From Paraflavitalea soli (GTDB taxonomy: Bacteria > Bacteroidota > Bacteroidia > Chitinophagales > Chitinophagaceae), in NCBI RefSeq assembly GCF_003555545.1, contig NZ_CP032157.1:4592546-4656545 (forward strand): a DNA stretch of 64,000 nucleotides, in the 5' to 3' direction. Every line of letters starts with the position of its first letter. Positions within the stretch are counted from its first letter, which is position 1. Positions 27,668 to 37,442 of this stretch are shown here, piece after piece. A program made the translations under genes and the position numbers. The notes beneath the pieces are model-generated. The model searched no databases. It saw only the letters and a list, made by a program, of their open reading frames with translations, and had not been told where the DNA came from.

Positions 27668-30600
27668 TTATAATATGGGAAGCAGGATGGTAACTGTGGT
27701 TCCCGTCTCCAACGCACTCTCTACTATAATATGGCCATTTAATCTGGCAATAAAATCCCGGATGATCCGATAGCCGAGGTTGCCGGCCCCATCGGTTACG
27801 CCCAGGCTGCTTTCATCTTCCAAACCTTTTTGCAAAGTGTGTAATTCGGAGGTGGTCATACCCCTTCCGGAATCGGCCACTTTGATGGACACCTGATCTT
27901 TATCAATGGCTGTTACGCTTAATCGAATAGTACCATTGTCAGTATGTTTATTGGCGTTGTCGATGAGGTTGTGCAATATGATCTTTAACAGCTGCCGGTC
28001 GGTCCAGGCACTGATATCTTCTTTTCCTTCTATTTCCAGGGTATTGTTGTTTCCGCTAAGGACATTGCGGTAAAACTCTTTGGCCTCGCGGAACAACTGA
28101 AAGATATCTATGTACTCCTTTCGCAGTTTGAATCCGGTTTGCTGGGTGGTGAGCCATACCAGGAATTCGCGGGTGAATACGTCCAGCTGATCAGAGGATT
28201 TTTTAAGTTCGGCGGTCATAGCAGCAAGGGCCTGGGTATCGCCGGCGGCAAGGGCCCCGTTCAATTGGTTACACAGCATGTTCATAAATCGCAGGGGCGA
28301 CCGGATATCATGGAGGATGATGGTGGTAAGCCTGTCTTTCAGCAGGTTGCTCTTGTGCAGGTTTTCTTCCAGTTCTTTCAGTTCGGTTACCGTACGTTTG
28401 AGTACCTGTGTCCTGTCTGCGACCTGCTGTTCCAATATTTGGGCTCTTTCCTGTTCGTCCCTGATACGGTTCTTATGGTACCTGGAAATAACAACTGCGA
28501 TCAATGCAAGGGCGATCAGGGTAGCTGCCAATTTGAATACCAGTGTTTGATAAATATAGGGGGCAATGGAAAATGATTGTTCCTGGGTTGTATAGGCGCC
28601 TGGCCCAAATCCATTGCGCAGGCGAATTTCGAGGGTATATTTCCCGGGCGACAGGTAATTGATTGGGATTGAATTATCAGCTGCTACGGGTGTCCATGAC
28701 TGATCCACTCCTTTGACCTTGAATTCAGGGACGAAATTGGCTGTATTGCCAAAGAAAGGGGAGGAAATATGGAACCTGAACCTATGGGAACCAGCAGGCA
28801 GCCTGATAGGACCGGTAAATTTTATTTCCTGTGTATCGAGGGCTACCCGGTCTACCTGGATCTTTGCCATTGGCATGGCGGGCTTTACCTGCTGCGGCCT
28901 GAACCATACCATGCCTTTCATGGAAGGAAGGGAGAAGGTGCCATTCTGCAGGCGGATACCCACTGGACTGGAGCCACCGTTAAACTCATTGGAGGCAAAG
29001 CCATCGAATTTGTTGTAATAATGGTAATAGACTTCCTGCTCTTTATTACTCAGCCAGCCCTCCAGGGCTGATCTGGCCACCTGGAACAATCCTTTATTGG
29101 TGGGTATCCAGAAAAAACCGCTGCTATCTTCCATAAAGCAATGGGCTGTTGCCAGGTAATGGTTTTTATCCTGCGGCATTGCTATAAAGTGACCGTTCCT
29201 CCAGGTATAAAATCCTTGCCCATAGGTGCCGATCCAAATGGTGCCATCTGTTGCCCGATACACGTGCCGCACATAAACGCCACGCATTTCACGGTGGGGG
29301 GTAATGGTATTTCTTTGGAGATTATAAGTAAAAAGGCCGATGGTAGTACCAAGCCAGAAAGAGGTATCATTTAGCATGAACAGGCATTGGGTACGTCGGA
29401 GGGCTTTATTATCACGGTACACGAAACGCATCTCACCGTTATCAATCCTGGCCAGGCTGTTGCTTGTACAATACCAGATTGTTCCTTTGCTGTCCTGCAG
29501 GATGCTGGCCAGGTCAGTATAAGGTACCACCCAATAATTCAATGGCTGTAACCGGTTATCCATACAAAAAAGGGTATCCTTCAACAGTATCCAGATGTGT
29601 TGATCCTTATCTTTTAGCAAAGCATTGCTGCCTACATAATCCAATGGATAACGACGGAAGGCAGTGTCTTTTGAAAAGATCACGCCATTGGTTGTCAATA
29701 CCTGCATGGGTTGTATTTCTACAGCGGCAGTAAAATTATTTTGAATACCCTCCTTATCCAGGAAGCTACGAACGGTAAATGGTTGTTCCCTTACGAGGTA
29801 AAAACCATTGGTCATGGTTCGAAATATATAAAGCCTGTGGCGCTGGGAATAGTAGGCTTCTGTGGACAGGGGGATGCGCAGATCGTGCAGGAGTAAACTG
29901 GAGTGCAGGTTTTGTCCATCAAAACTGAGGGCCCAAAGCTGTCGCTGGTATTGCAGAAAGGTACCTGTTGGGTTGGAGCTGAACTTCAGTTGATGGAGAT
30001 CGGGCTGTTTGTCTCCTTTCAGCGCGGGCAACAGCGTCTTGAGGAAAAAGGTGGCTGCTGATCTTTTACCCGCCTCATATAGGGTGATCATTCCTGCGGG
30101 GTTTACTGTAAACAAGCTCTTCTTTATCCGGAAATGGGCTTCCCGTTCAACATCATAGGCATCTACGGGCAGAAAATGTCCTTGTTGAAAATAGCTGAGG
30201 TGCTTCCTGCTCAGGAACCAGGCATTTCCGTTGGTATCGGGGTAGAACTCATGCATGGCGTGGAGGTATTCAGGGTCTGTCAATACCTTCATGATCCTGA
30301 CTGAATCTTCGGCCTTCCTGAAATAGGGGCGCAGGTCAAGGATAAAGCTGTGTTGGCTCATCAGGAAATTCTGGCCTGCGCGCAGGCCCGGCATTGGTTT
30401 TACCTGGCCTGCTGCATCTATCATATGAACGGCCTTGCTCTCATCGCTAAAGAACAGGCTGTCGGTGGAGCGGCCGTTGAGTGAATAAAGCCTGTTGAAG
30501 GTGAGGGTAGGTACATTGCCTGTATACCAGGTCCTGAACTCTCTTCCATCAAATCTTACCAGACCAAACTGGGTGGTAAACCACAAATAGCCCTGGTGGT

Positions 30601-30778
30601 CTTCAAAAAACCCGGTGATGTCATTGGAAGGCAATCCTTGCTCATCATCATAATGGGTGCAGTGGTGGGTATCAAAAGATGGAAGTGGCTGCTGGCGGGC
30701 TGAAAGGCGGCCAGGGCATAGCAGAAAAAGGTATAATGTGGCAAACAAGCCATGCCAGGGCAATGATCTCATAGGCAC
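27668..30778 (-). CDS. Propeller-type sensor histidine kinase (paralogue 1), HisKA type
   Basis: 1036 residues with the same architecture as the next gene: signal peptide ending RLSARQ, propeller (QGYLWFTTQFGLVRFDGREF, GTIWIGTYGQGFYTWRNGHF), Y_Y_Y domain (PEFKVKGVDQSWTPVAADNS), membrane helix near 750-770, coiled coil, HisKA-like segment TTIILHDIRSPLRFMNML with His823, and ATPase motifs HNLIDNANKHTDNG, VADSGRGM and GYRIIRDFI. Differences from its twin are spread along the length and include the linker and the sensing propeller, so the two may read different ligands while sharing output. It starts 79 bases after the NarL-type regulator stop and is probably in that operon. Confidence 0.93.
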   Translation of the reverse strand: MPMRSLPWHGLFATLYLFLLCPGRLSARQQPLPSFDTHHCTHYDDEQGLPSNDITGFFEDHQGYLWFTTQFGLVRFDGREFRTWYTGNVPTLTFNRLYSLNGRSTDSLFFSDESKAVHMIDAAGQVKPMPGLRAGQNFLMSQHSFILDLRPYFRKAEDSVRIMKVLTDPEYLHAMHEFYPDTNGNAWFLSRKHLSYFQQGHFLPVDAYDVEREAHFRIKKSLFTVNPAGMITLYEAGKRSAATFFLKTLLPALKGDKQPDLHQLKFSSNPTGTFLQYQRQLWALSFDGQNLHSSLLLHDLRIPLSTEAYYSQRHRLYIFRTMTNGFYLVREQPFTVRSFLDKEGIQNNFTAAVEIQPMQVLTTNGVIFSKDTAFRRYPLDYVGSNALLKDKDQHIWILLKDTLFCMDNRLQPLNYWVVPYTDLASILQDSKGTIWYCTSNSLARIDNGEMRFVYRDNKALRRTQCLFMLNDTSFWLGTTIGLFTYNLQRNTITPHREMRGVYVRHVYRATDGTIWIGTYGQGFYTWRNGHFIAMPQDKNHYLATAHCFMEDSSGFFWIPTNKGLFQVARSALEGWLSNKEQEVYYHYYNKFDGFASNEFNGGSSPVGIRLQNGTFSLPSMKGMVWFRPQQVKPAMPMAKIQVDRVALDTQEIKFTGPIRLPAGSHRFRFHISSPFFGNTANFVPEFKVKGVDQSWTPVAADNSIPINYLSPGKYTLEIRLRNGFGPGAYTTQEQSFSIAPYIYQTLVFKLAATLIALALIAVVISRYHKNRIRDEQERAQILEQQVADRTQVLKRTVTELKELEENLHKSNLLKDRLTTIILHDIRSPLRFMNMLCNQLNGALAAGDTQALAAMTAELKKSSDQLDVFTREFLVWLTTQQTGFKLRKEYIDIFQLFREAKEFYRNVLSGNNNTLEIEGKEDISAWTDRQLLKIILHNLIDNANKHTDNGTIRLSVTAIDKDQVSIKVADSGRGMTTSELHTLQKGLEDESSLGVTDGAGNLGYRIIRDFIARLNGHIIVESALETGTTVTILLPIL

Positions 30779-30857
30779 CAGGATGCATCAATAAAAATTA
30801 AGGCTTACATAAAAAGGATTGGGCTACGAAATGCCTGTTTGGCAGAATGGTTGACTG

Positions 30858-31508
30858 TTAACTTTTAGCGCCTGAACTGGCATTGGCATCATACAACCGG
30901 GCCAGGTCTGCCAACTGAATAATATTCTGCACGCCCAGCTTTTCAAAGATATGTGCTTTATGGGTACCAACGGTTGAGGCGTGCAAATTGAGTGATTCAG
31001 CGATGACGGATACAGAATCGCCCCGGGTAAGCCGCATGGCCACATCAAATTCCCTGTTGCTGAGTTCATCAAAAGGATTTTCTTTCTTTTTCTCCAGGGC
31101 GTCCATGGAAATGATCTGGGCCAGTGCAGGACTGATATAGCGGTTGCCTTTCAATACGGTCCAGATGGCTTTTTTGATCTCCTCTTCGGGTGATTCTTTA
31201 TTGAGGAAACCTTTGACACCCATTTTTAGAAATCTCCTGCCATACCATTCTTCGGGATTCATGGTAAAGATGAGGATGTTGAGATGGGGAATGGCTGTTG
31301 ACAGGTAGCTGATGAAGTCAATGGTATCGGTACCAGGGATGTTTACATCGAGAATTACGAGGTCGTAGGTATTTTTTTTAAGCAATGCCACGGCTATCTC
31401 TCCGCTTTTTGCTTCATCGATGGCGGCCGATGGAATTTCCTGGCGAATAAGAAAAGCAATGCCCACTCTGATAATCGAATGGTCGTCAATGATTAGAATT
31501 TTAGCCAT
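30858..31508 (-). CDS. NarL/FixJ-type response regulator
   Basis: 216 residues. The receiver domain has ILIIDDHSIIRVG, phospho-acceptor Asp54 (LVILDVNIPGTD), a T/S-containing IFTMNPEEW strand and Lys in GFLNKESPEEE. The C-terminal LuxR-type helix-turn-helix (PFDELSNREFDVAMRLTRGD, ASTVGTHKAHIFEKLGVQNI) binds DNA. It is the promoter-proximal gene of a leftward run with the two propeller kinases, which makes them its probable partners. NarL-type regulators usually pair with HisKA_3 kinases, whereas these kinases carry an HDIRSPL-type box, so the pairing is an inference from position. A TATTTTTG -7-like box on the same strand lies at 31529-31536, without a good -33 box. Confidence 0.92.
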   Translation of the reverse strand: MAKILIIDDHSIIRVGIAFLIRQEIPSAAIDEAKSGEIAVALLKKNTYDLVILDVNIPGTDTIDFISYLSTAIPHLNILIFTMNPEEWYGRRFLKMGVKGFLNKESPEEEIKKAIWTVLKGNRYISPALAQIISMDALEKKKENPFDELSNREFDVAMRLTRGDSVSVIAESLNLHASTVGTHKAHIFEKLGVQNIIQLADLARLYDANASSGAKS

Positions 31509-32222
31509 GGTACTTAGGTAATGCTATACAAAAATATGTAATGCAAGAGGGTTTTTAGTGGAAATATCAGCATTTATAGGTCAAATAACAACGAAATTTA
31601 TGTAGTGTTTTTTCTATTACTTCAATAAATGATGGTTATTTCTCTTAAAATTGTAGCGGTCCTAAATTGTCATTAGCTCTAAATCAAGCGTTCTAAACCT
31701 AATTTAACCGGCGATCTAAGAGTTTACCCTATAGTGTATTTTCTAAATAATAGTAGTGATCATACGATGCTGATGAAAACTGTACAAACTGCTTTACATT
31801 TGCACCTGACCGTTTGAATTGCACCCCGGCAACTGCCCTTTATCTGTTCCTTTCCTTTTACCCCTGAAAGCTTTTACAGCTCCAGGCGGGTTGGTTCACA
31901 AAAAAATAGTAGCATTCCAAAGCATTAAGTTATTCGATGAATAAACACGGCAGTGCATTGCCGATAAGTTTTTTGCACAGGCGATGAGAACAATGGGAAA
32001 TCAGAAAGACTTCCGCGGGGACGGTTGGGTACGGGTGATATTTCACATCCATGGGGGATCGTTGGGAAGGTCAACTGTATACGGCCTATCTGTTGGGAGT
32101 CTTTTCTGTTCTTTTCAGCGCCTTTAAGAAGTTTTTTTAGTTGTTTGATCACTGACAAATCCAGTATTCACTTTCCGCATCCGTGCACTATGAACAACTA
32201 AATCCGTACCCTATTAATTAAC
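31509..32222. other. Long intergenic stretch, nothing recognised
   Basis: About 710 bases, A+T-rich near the regulator, with no convincing gene, RNA or terminator. It carries the promoter region of the leftward NarL-type regulator. A 77-codon leftward frame at 31925-32158 starts with a basic helix-like stretch but ends in non-descript sequence; I do not call it a gene. Confidence 0.5.
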
Positions 32223-32471
32223 TCAGGCAAGTGCATCGTGCAGCACCATTGCCACGGCCTGCAGTAAAGCAGGATCTATCTTATGGGCAACGCCAGCCTG
32301 TTCCGGCGGTATTACAGCCCGGTAATTCCTTTCTTCATCTGGTTCAAAGAATACTTCTACTTCATTTATCGATGCTTTGAAACGATGGGTATACCCCATG
32401 GGTTGCCATTGCACTTCAATATTTTTTTCTTCGCCCTTATAAGGCACAGTTATAATAATGGGATCTTCCAT
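32223..32471 (-). CDS. Small conserved-looking protein of unknown function
   Basis: 82 residues, no signal peptide, acidic. The sequence (VPYKGEEKNIEVQWQPMGYT, VEVFFEPDEERNYRAVIPPE) suggests one small beta-sheet followed by a C-terminal helix (PALLQAVAMVLHDALA). It starts 42 bases after the PAS kinase gene on the same strand and is probably its last operon partner. I do not recognise a named family and assign no function. Composition and frame use are like its neighbours, and the sequence is protein-like throughout, so it is likely real. Confidence 0.65.
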   Translation of the reverse strand: MEDPIIITVPYKGEEKNIEVQWQPMGYTHRFKASINEVEVFFEPDEERNYRAVIPPEQAGVAHKIDPALLQAVAMVLHDALA

Positions 32472-32513
32472 GGGTAGCGTAAAGATAAGGTTGTTGAGTG
32501 TAACATTGATCGC

Positions 32514-34112
32514 TCAGTCAACCGGCAGCTGGATGGTAAAGGTAGTCCCCTTTCCCAACTCACTGCTGGCGCTGATGGTACCACCATGTCTTTCGACAAT
32601 CCTTTTGCACAAGGCTAGTCCTATACCGGTACCGCTATAGAACTGCCGGTTATTGAGGCGTTTAAAGACTACGAATACCTGGTCGGCATATTTTTGATCA
32701 AAGCCAATACCCTTGTCTTTAAAAGTAATCTGCGCATATTGTACAGGGATATGGCTTTCGCTGTCTTTACGGGGAGGCAACTCTATAAGGGAGAATTGAA
32801 CATCTATTTCTGGTGGGTGATTGCTAAATTTCAGGGCATTGCTCAGGAGATTGCCAAAAAGCTGGCGGAGCTGTTGGAGATCACCTCTGATGACTGGCAA
32901 TGGACTGATGGAAATGATGGCTTTCTTTTGTTCGATCATTAACTCAAAATCATTCTTTACATCCTGCAATACCTGGTTGAGGTCGACCTGGCCAAATACA
33001 TTGTCTGATTTGGAAAGCCTGGAGTAGTTGAGCACATCTTTGATGAGACTGGCCATTCGCTTTGCAGACACGTTTATTTTATCATAGTAATTTTCGACGG
33101 CCGCTTCATCGTGCGCATTCGTTTTCAACAGTTCTGCGAAAGTCTGGATCTTGCGCAAGGGTTCCTGGAGATCATGGCTGGCAATATAGGCGTATTGCTC
33201 GAGCTCATGGTTGGATCTTTCCAGGTCTTCATTGGTGCGCACCAGTTCAGCCGTTCTTTCTTCGACTACTCTCTCCAATTGCTCTTTAAAAAGCTTTTCG
33301 CCATCCCTGATGATACGTTCGGTTTCCCGCTGTTGTGTAATGTCGCGTAATATTTTGGAAGCACCTATGATCCTGCCATCACGGGCTTTTACCGGCGAGA
33401 TGGTAAGGGATACATCCAATATCTTACCGTTTTTGGTAATACGTTTTGTTTCGAAATGGTCTACACGCTCCCCTCTTTTAAGGCGCTCCACTATTTTGGG
33501 TTCTTCATCCTGGCGGTCGGGCGGAATAAGCATCGTAATGGAGCAGCCGATGGCTTCAGCGGCCTTGTAACCAAATATCCGCTCTGCGGCTTCATTCCAG
33601 CTGGTAATAACACCGTCGAGCGTTTTGCTGATGATGGCGTCATCCGAAGAATCTACTATAGCAGCCAGGTGGGCCATTTTTTCCTCCACTATCCTGCGCT
33701 CGGTAATATCGCTGAGCATGTTAACTGCGCCTACGAGTTTGCCCGCTGCATCAAAAACCAACTGTGGGGAAGGCATTACCCGGCGTTTACTGCCATCGGG
33801 CCGGCGGATCACTATTTCCTGTCCATGTACCGCTCTTCCCTCTTTTAAGGCAATGGCCATAGGGCATTCCTCCAGCGGCATCAGCGCGCCATCTGTGCGG
33901 TATATTTCCCAGGAACCGCACCAAAGCTCCTTGCCAGGCTCGGGTTTCCGTCCCCAAAGTTCCACAGCCGCTTCATTAAAGAATAGTATATGCCCATCTT
34001 TATCACAAGTGTAGAGGGCAATAGGCAGTTTACTGAGGAGGCTTTTATAAAAGTTATCTCCTTCCAATAGTGCATTTGTATCGATCTGACTCATACTGAC
34101 TTCATCATTCAT
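32514..34112 (-). CDS. PAS-domain sensor histidine kinase (cytoplasmic)
   Basis: 532 residues with no membrane helix. A first PAS (about 20-135, LPIALYTCDKDGHILFFNEA) and a second PAS/PAC (about 148-260, SSDDAIISKTLDGVITSWNE, ASKILRDITQQRETE) are followed by a coiled coil. HisKA follows with YIASHDLQEPLRKIQTF (His313), then HATPase (FGNLLSNALKFSN, FKDKGIGFD, GTGIGLALCKRIVERHGG). The DLQEPLRKI form of the H-box is that of kinases working with single-domain response regulators. The regulator gene at 34159, 46 bases upstream in the same direction, is such a protein, so they are probably partners. No chromophore Cys or heme-binding motif was recognised. Start could also be ATG 34094. Confidence 0.93.
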   Translation of the reverse strand: MNDEVSMSQIDTNALLEGDNFYKSLLSKLPIALYTCDKDGHILFFNEAAVELWGRKPEPGKELWCGSWEIYRTDGALMPLEECPMAIALKEGRAVHGQEIVIRRPDGSKRRVMPSPQLVFDAAGKLVGAVNMLSDITERRIVEEKMAHLAAIVDSSDDAIISKTLDGVITSWNEAAERIFGYKAAEAIGCSITMLIPPDRQDEEPKIVERLKRGERVDHFETKRITKNGKILDVSLTISPVKARDGRIIGASKILRDITQQRETERIIRDGEKLFKEQLERVVEERTAELVRTNEDLERSNHELEQYAYIASHDLQEPLRKIQTFAELLKTNAHDEAAVENYYDKINVSAKRMASLIKDVLNYSRLSKSDNVFGQVDLNQVLQDVKNDFELMIEQKKAIISISPLPVIRGDLQQLRQLFGNLLSNALKFSNHPPEIDVQFSLIELPPRKDSESHIPVQYAQITFKDKGIGFDQKYADQVFVVFKRLNNRQFYSGTGIGLALCKRIVERHGGTISASSELGKGTTFTIQLPVD

Positions 34113-34158
34113 AAGAACGGCTTTGTTACCTGCGTTCTGCTTACGTGTATGATGGACA

Positions 34159-34545
34159 TCATTTAAAATAATGTGCCAGCCTGTTTTTGAGCTCCACTAT
34201 ACTGGATTGTTTCTCCAGGTAATCGCTGGCGCCCAGGGCCCTGGTCTCGAGCATATCTTTTTGCTCGGAAGAGGTAGAATATATAATGACGGGTATTTCT
34301 TTTAAACGGTCTATTTTTTTGATCTCCTGCAGGCACTCTTTGCCGCTCATGCGTGGCATATTGAGGTCAAGGAATATATAATCCGGATTAAATGTTTCTT
34401 CTGTAGTGAGTTTTTGAACCGCTTCAATGCTATCACTGGCAGTAATACAAGTGATGGAAGGGTTGACACTTTCCAGCACCAGGGTAAAGATCTCCTGGTC
34501 GTCGATGTCATCATCAATCAGAAAGCAGATTTTGCCATTTTTCAT
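34159..34545 (-). CDS. Single-domain response regulator (Rcp1/CheY-like)
   Basis: 128 residues, a receiver domain only: acidic cluster LIDDDIDDQEIF, phospho-acceptor Asp60 in YIFLDLNMPRMSG, Ser/Thr in VIIYSTSSEQKD and Lys in DYLEKQSS. The subgroup resembles Rcp1-like regulators that exchange phosphate with PAS or phytochrome-type kinases and act by protein contact, not by DNA binding. It heads the small leftward operon with the PAS kinase and the 82-residue protein. Confidence 0.93.
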   Translation of the reverse strand: MKNGKICFLIDDDIDDQEIFTLVLESVNPSITCITASDSIEAVQKLTTEETFNPDYIFLDLNMPRMSGKECLQEIKKIDRLKEIPVIIYSTSSEQKDMLETRALGASDYLEKQSSIVELKNRLAHYFK

Positions 34546-34718
34546 CCGGTAAGTGTTGTATACAAATGGTAATCAGGGAGAACCTCCGTTAAAAGATGGA
34601 ACCAAAGATAAGGCAAAAAGTTAAACACAAATAAGATCACCTGCCGCGGCCAGGGCCTTACCCATACAGCAATAGCGGTGCCATCAGCACCGCTATCGAC
34701 ATATATTACCAGATTTTT

Positions 34719-37442
34719 TTATTCGCTCCGCAGGGCCTTTACCGGGTTGGAAAGGGCAGCTTTCAATGCCTGGTAACTAACTGTTGCGATGGCTATAAAG
34801 ACGGATACAAGGCCTGTAAGACCAAAGACCCACCAGCCGATATCAATACGGTAGGCAAAATGCTGCAGCCAGCTATGCATCATCCACCAGGCAAGGGGGG
34901 ATGCCACCAGGAAGGCAATAAAGACCAGTTTTAAAAATCCTGTTGACAACAGGGTTACGATGGCTGCTACAGAGGCACCCAATACTTTGCGCACACCCAC
35001 TTCTTTGATCCGGTTTTCGGCCATGTAGGTGGCCAGTGCAAACAGGCCCATGCAGGAGATCAGGATGGTAAGACCGGCGAAAACAGCCGCCAGTTCACCG
35101 GTACTCTGCTGGCCACGGAATTTATTGGTATGGGCCTCTTTGGTGAAGTGGTACTCAAAGGGGTAATCGGGATTGTATTTCTTAAATACCTGCCCCACTT
35201 TTTCCAGGACATCCGGTGTCTCTTTTTTCAGGCGGAAAGAGACAGCGCCAAACCAATCTTTATCGGGTCCCTGCAATACGATGGGGGCTACGGGCTGAAA
35301 AGGGGAGCCGGGAATAAAATCGCTGATCACGCCTACCACATGCCAGTCCTTGAATTCGCCTTTTATCACCATTCCCAGCGGTTGTTGCAGGCCCATCTGC
35401 TTTACGGCGGATTCGGTCAATAACATGGCGGTAGAATCGGTAGGATAGAGATTGGTATTGATATCACGGCCTGCCAATACTTTCAGGCCCATGGTTTGGG
35501 TAAAATCATCATCGCTCAGGAATTGTACAAACCTCATCCGCGTCTGCGGGTCTTTGCCTTCCCAGGTGTACCTGTCGGTATCCGCCCAGATATCGGTAAC
35601 GGGTGAATTGGTACGGGTAACGGAGGTAACCAGGCCACTGCTGAGCAACTCATTTTTTATGAGTCGGTAATTTTTCGACATATTGCCTTTCACGTATACA
35701 AATGCCAGCTTATCCATGTTAATACCTACATCTCTATGCTGCACATGCAGTATTTGCCGGTAAATGATGACGGTGCAGATAATGAAAATGATAGCAAAAG
35801 TAAACTGGACAACCACCAGTACTTTACGGGGTGTAACCATCGCATGGACTGCCTTAAAAGTACCTTTCAATACTTTCACGGGTCTGAAGGCGGACAGGTA
35901 AAAGGCGGGATAACTACCGGCGAGTATACCTGTAAACACTACAAAGCCCAAGGCCGCCAGCCAGAAGCCGGTATGATGATAAGGAATAGTGATGGCAACA
36001 TCTGTCAAGCTGTTGAACCATCCCAGGACCGACTGTGCGATCAGGAGTGCCAGGATGCCAGCCACCAGGGCAATGATCAGGGATTCGCTGATAAACTGAA
36101 AAACGAGGGAATGCCTGCCTGCACCGGCCACTTTACGGATGCCTACTTCTTTGGCCCGCTTTTCACTGCGGGCAGTACTCATATTCATATAATTGATGCA
36201 GGCTATCAGCAGAATAAAAGCGGCAATAATGCCAAATAAACGTACGATGTCAATACCGCCACCCACAATTTTCCCATTTTCAAAGTGGCTCCACAACTGC
36301 CATTTGGCCATGGGATGGAGGAATATTTCAGTAGTTGCCTTTGCATTCTTTTTGATCAGGTTGCCAATAAGGGCATTGGCCTTTGCTTCGGTTACGCCTG
36401 GCTTCAGCAATACATAAGTAGCAATGGAAGTGTTGGTCCAATCGTCATTTTCCCATCCTATTTCTTTCATATAACTCCAGGGCACGAGGTAATCAAACCC
36501 AAAACGGGTATTGTTGGGCAATTGCTTAAGGACACCCGTAACCGTAAAATTAATATTGCTGTCGATCCTGATGACCTTACCCATGGCCTCTTCTTTTCCG
36601 AAAAGCCGGGCGGCGGTTTTCTCTGTGAGCACAATGGAATGCGGTCTATTCAAAGCGGTATGTGGATCGCCTTTAAGCAAAGGGAGGTCGAACAGGGAGA
36701 AAAAGCCGGGATCGGTGAGGAAGCCTTGTGTTTGCAATTGTGTATCTCCCTTCTTCAGGATAAAAGCGCCTACCCATACCATTCGCACAGTTTCTTCCAC
36801 CTGTGGCCAGCCAGCCTTCAACCCGGGCCCAACCGGATGGGAAGTACCACCCCACACTTCAATTTGCCCGGCAGATTTATCGCGGCTGTACACCTGGTAA
36901 ATTCGATCCTTTTTAGTATGGAACTGATCAAAGCTGTATATATTCTGAATCCACAGCAACAACAGGATGGCGCCGGCCATACCTATAGCGAGGCCAATAA
37001 TATTGATGGCTGAGAAGGTCTTATTGCGCAATAAGGTACGGCAGGAAGTTTTGACGTAATTGTTGATCCTGTCTCCGCTGTTCATAAAGGAATTGACCAG
37101 GCGGGTTGCCCTGGAGGGCCGCTTTTTCCAGGTAACGCGGCCTGCAACAGAGGAAGGTGTTTGACGTGTAATTTTCTGTGCTTCCTTCACGGCCATGCGC
37201 TGCACGAGGCGCTCAAAAGCTTCTTCTGCTTCTTCGTTCTCGGGTGGCTTTTCCTGTGCCCAAAGGTTCAGGAGCATTTCCACGGTATAGGTCATGTCCG
37301 GATACTTGTGCAAGAGCTGTTCCAGCTCTTTGCGTTCATCCCGGGTAGCTTCACCGGCCAGTTTGCGGGCCACCAGTGTCCATATACGATCTTGTTCTTG
37401 CATGGCTATATGGCTTTGATCGTTATCATTTTTGTTTCCCAC
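34719..37442 (-). CDS. FtsX/MacB-type ABC permease with FecR-like N-terminus
   Basis: 907 residues. ATG 37442 is preferred because ggaggagg lies just before it; ATG 37403 is an alternative. Residues about 15-65 (IWTLVARKLAGEATRDERKE, LLHKYPDMTYTVEMLLNLW) resemble the cytoplasmic N-terminus of FecR anti-sigma factors such as the one at 15900 (LIAKELGGRATAEEKQQLQQ). The rest is a MacB-type permease: first membrane helix at about 143-164, a large periplasmic MacB_PCD domain, two FtsX blocks (EKRAKEVGIRKVAGAGRHSL and NRIKEVGVRKVLGASVAAIV), and a second periplasmic domain. Such permeases move lipoproteins, peptides or signals with a separate ATPase; none is encoded next to it. The leader may bind a sigma factor, but this is inference. 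Confidence 0.9.
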   Translation of the reverse strand: MGNKNDNDQSHIAMQEQDRIWTLVARKLAGEATRDERKELEQLLHKYPDMTYTVEMLLNLWAQEKPPENEEAEEAFERLVQRMAVKEAQKITRQTPSSVAGRVTWKKRPSRATRLVNSFMNSGDRINNYVKTSCRTLLRNKTFSAINIIGLAIGMAGAILLLLWIQNIYSFDQFHTKKDRIYQVYSRDKSAGQIEVWGGTSHPVGPGLKAGWPQVEETVRMVWVGAFILKKGDTQLQTQGFLTDPGFFSLFDLPLLKGDPHTALNRPHSIVLTEKTAARLFGKEEAMGKVIRIDSNINFTVTGVLKQLPNNTRFGFDYLVPWSYMKEIGWENDDWTNTSIATYVLLKPGVTEAKANALIGNLIKKNAKATTEIFLHPMAKWQLWSHFENGKIVGGGIDIVRLFGIIAAFILLIACINYMNMSTARSEKRAKEVGIRKVAGAGRHSLVFQFISESLIIALVAGILALLIAQSVLGWFNSLTDVAITIPYHHTGFWLAALGFVVFTGILAGSYPAFYLSAFRPVKVLKGTFKAVHAMVTPRKVLVVVQFTFAIIFIICTVIIYRQILHVQHRDVGINMDKLAFVYVKGNMSKNYRLIKNELLSSGLVTSVTRTNSPVTDIWADTDRYTWEGKDPQTRMRFVQFLSDDDFTQTMGLKVLAGRDINTNLYPTDSTAMLLTESAVKQMGLQQPLGMVIKGEFKDWHVVGVISDFIPGSPFQPVAPIVLQGPDKDWFGAVSFRLKKETPDVLEKVGQVFKKYNPDYPFEYHFTKEAHTNKFRGQQSTGELAAVFAGLTILISCMGLFALATYMAENRIKEVGVRKVLGASVAAIVTLLSTGFLKLVFIAFLVASPLAWWMMHSWLQHFAYRIDIGWWVFGLTGLVSVFIAIATVSYQALKAALSNPVKALRSE

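Noticed and set aside
31925-32158. 77-codon leftward frame with a basic start (MSVIKQLKKLLKGAEKNRKD)
   Set aside because: The second half is not protein-like, there is no recognisable leader-peptide or bacteriocin motif, no clear ribosome site, and no partner genes.
34719-37442. Classic MacB with its own ATPase domain
   Set aside because: No Walker A or signature motif anywhere in the protein and no ATPase gene adjacent, so only the permease is called.
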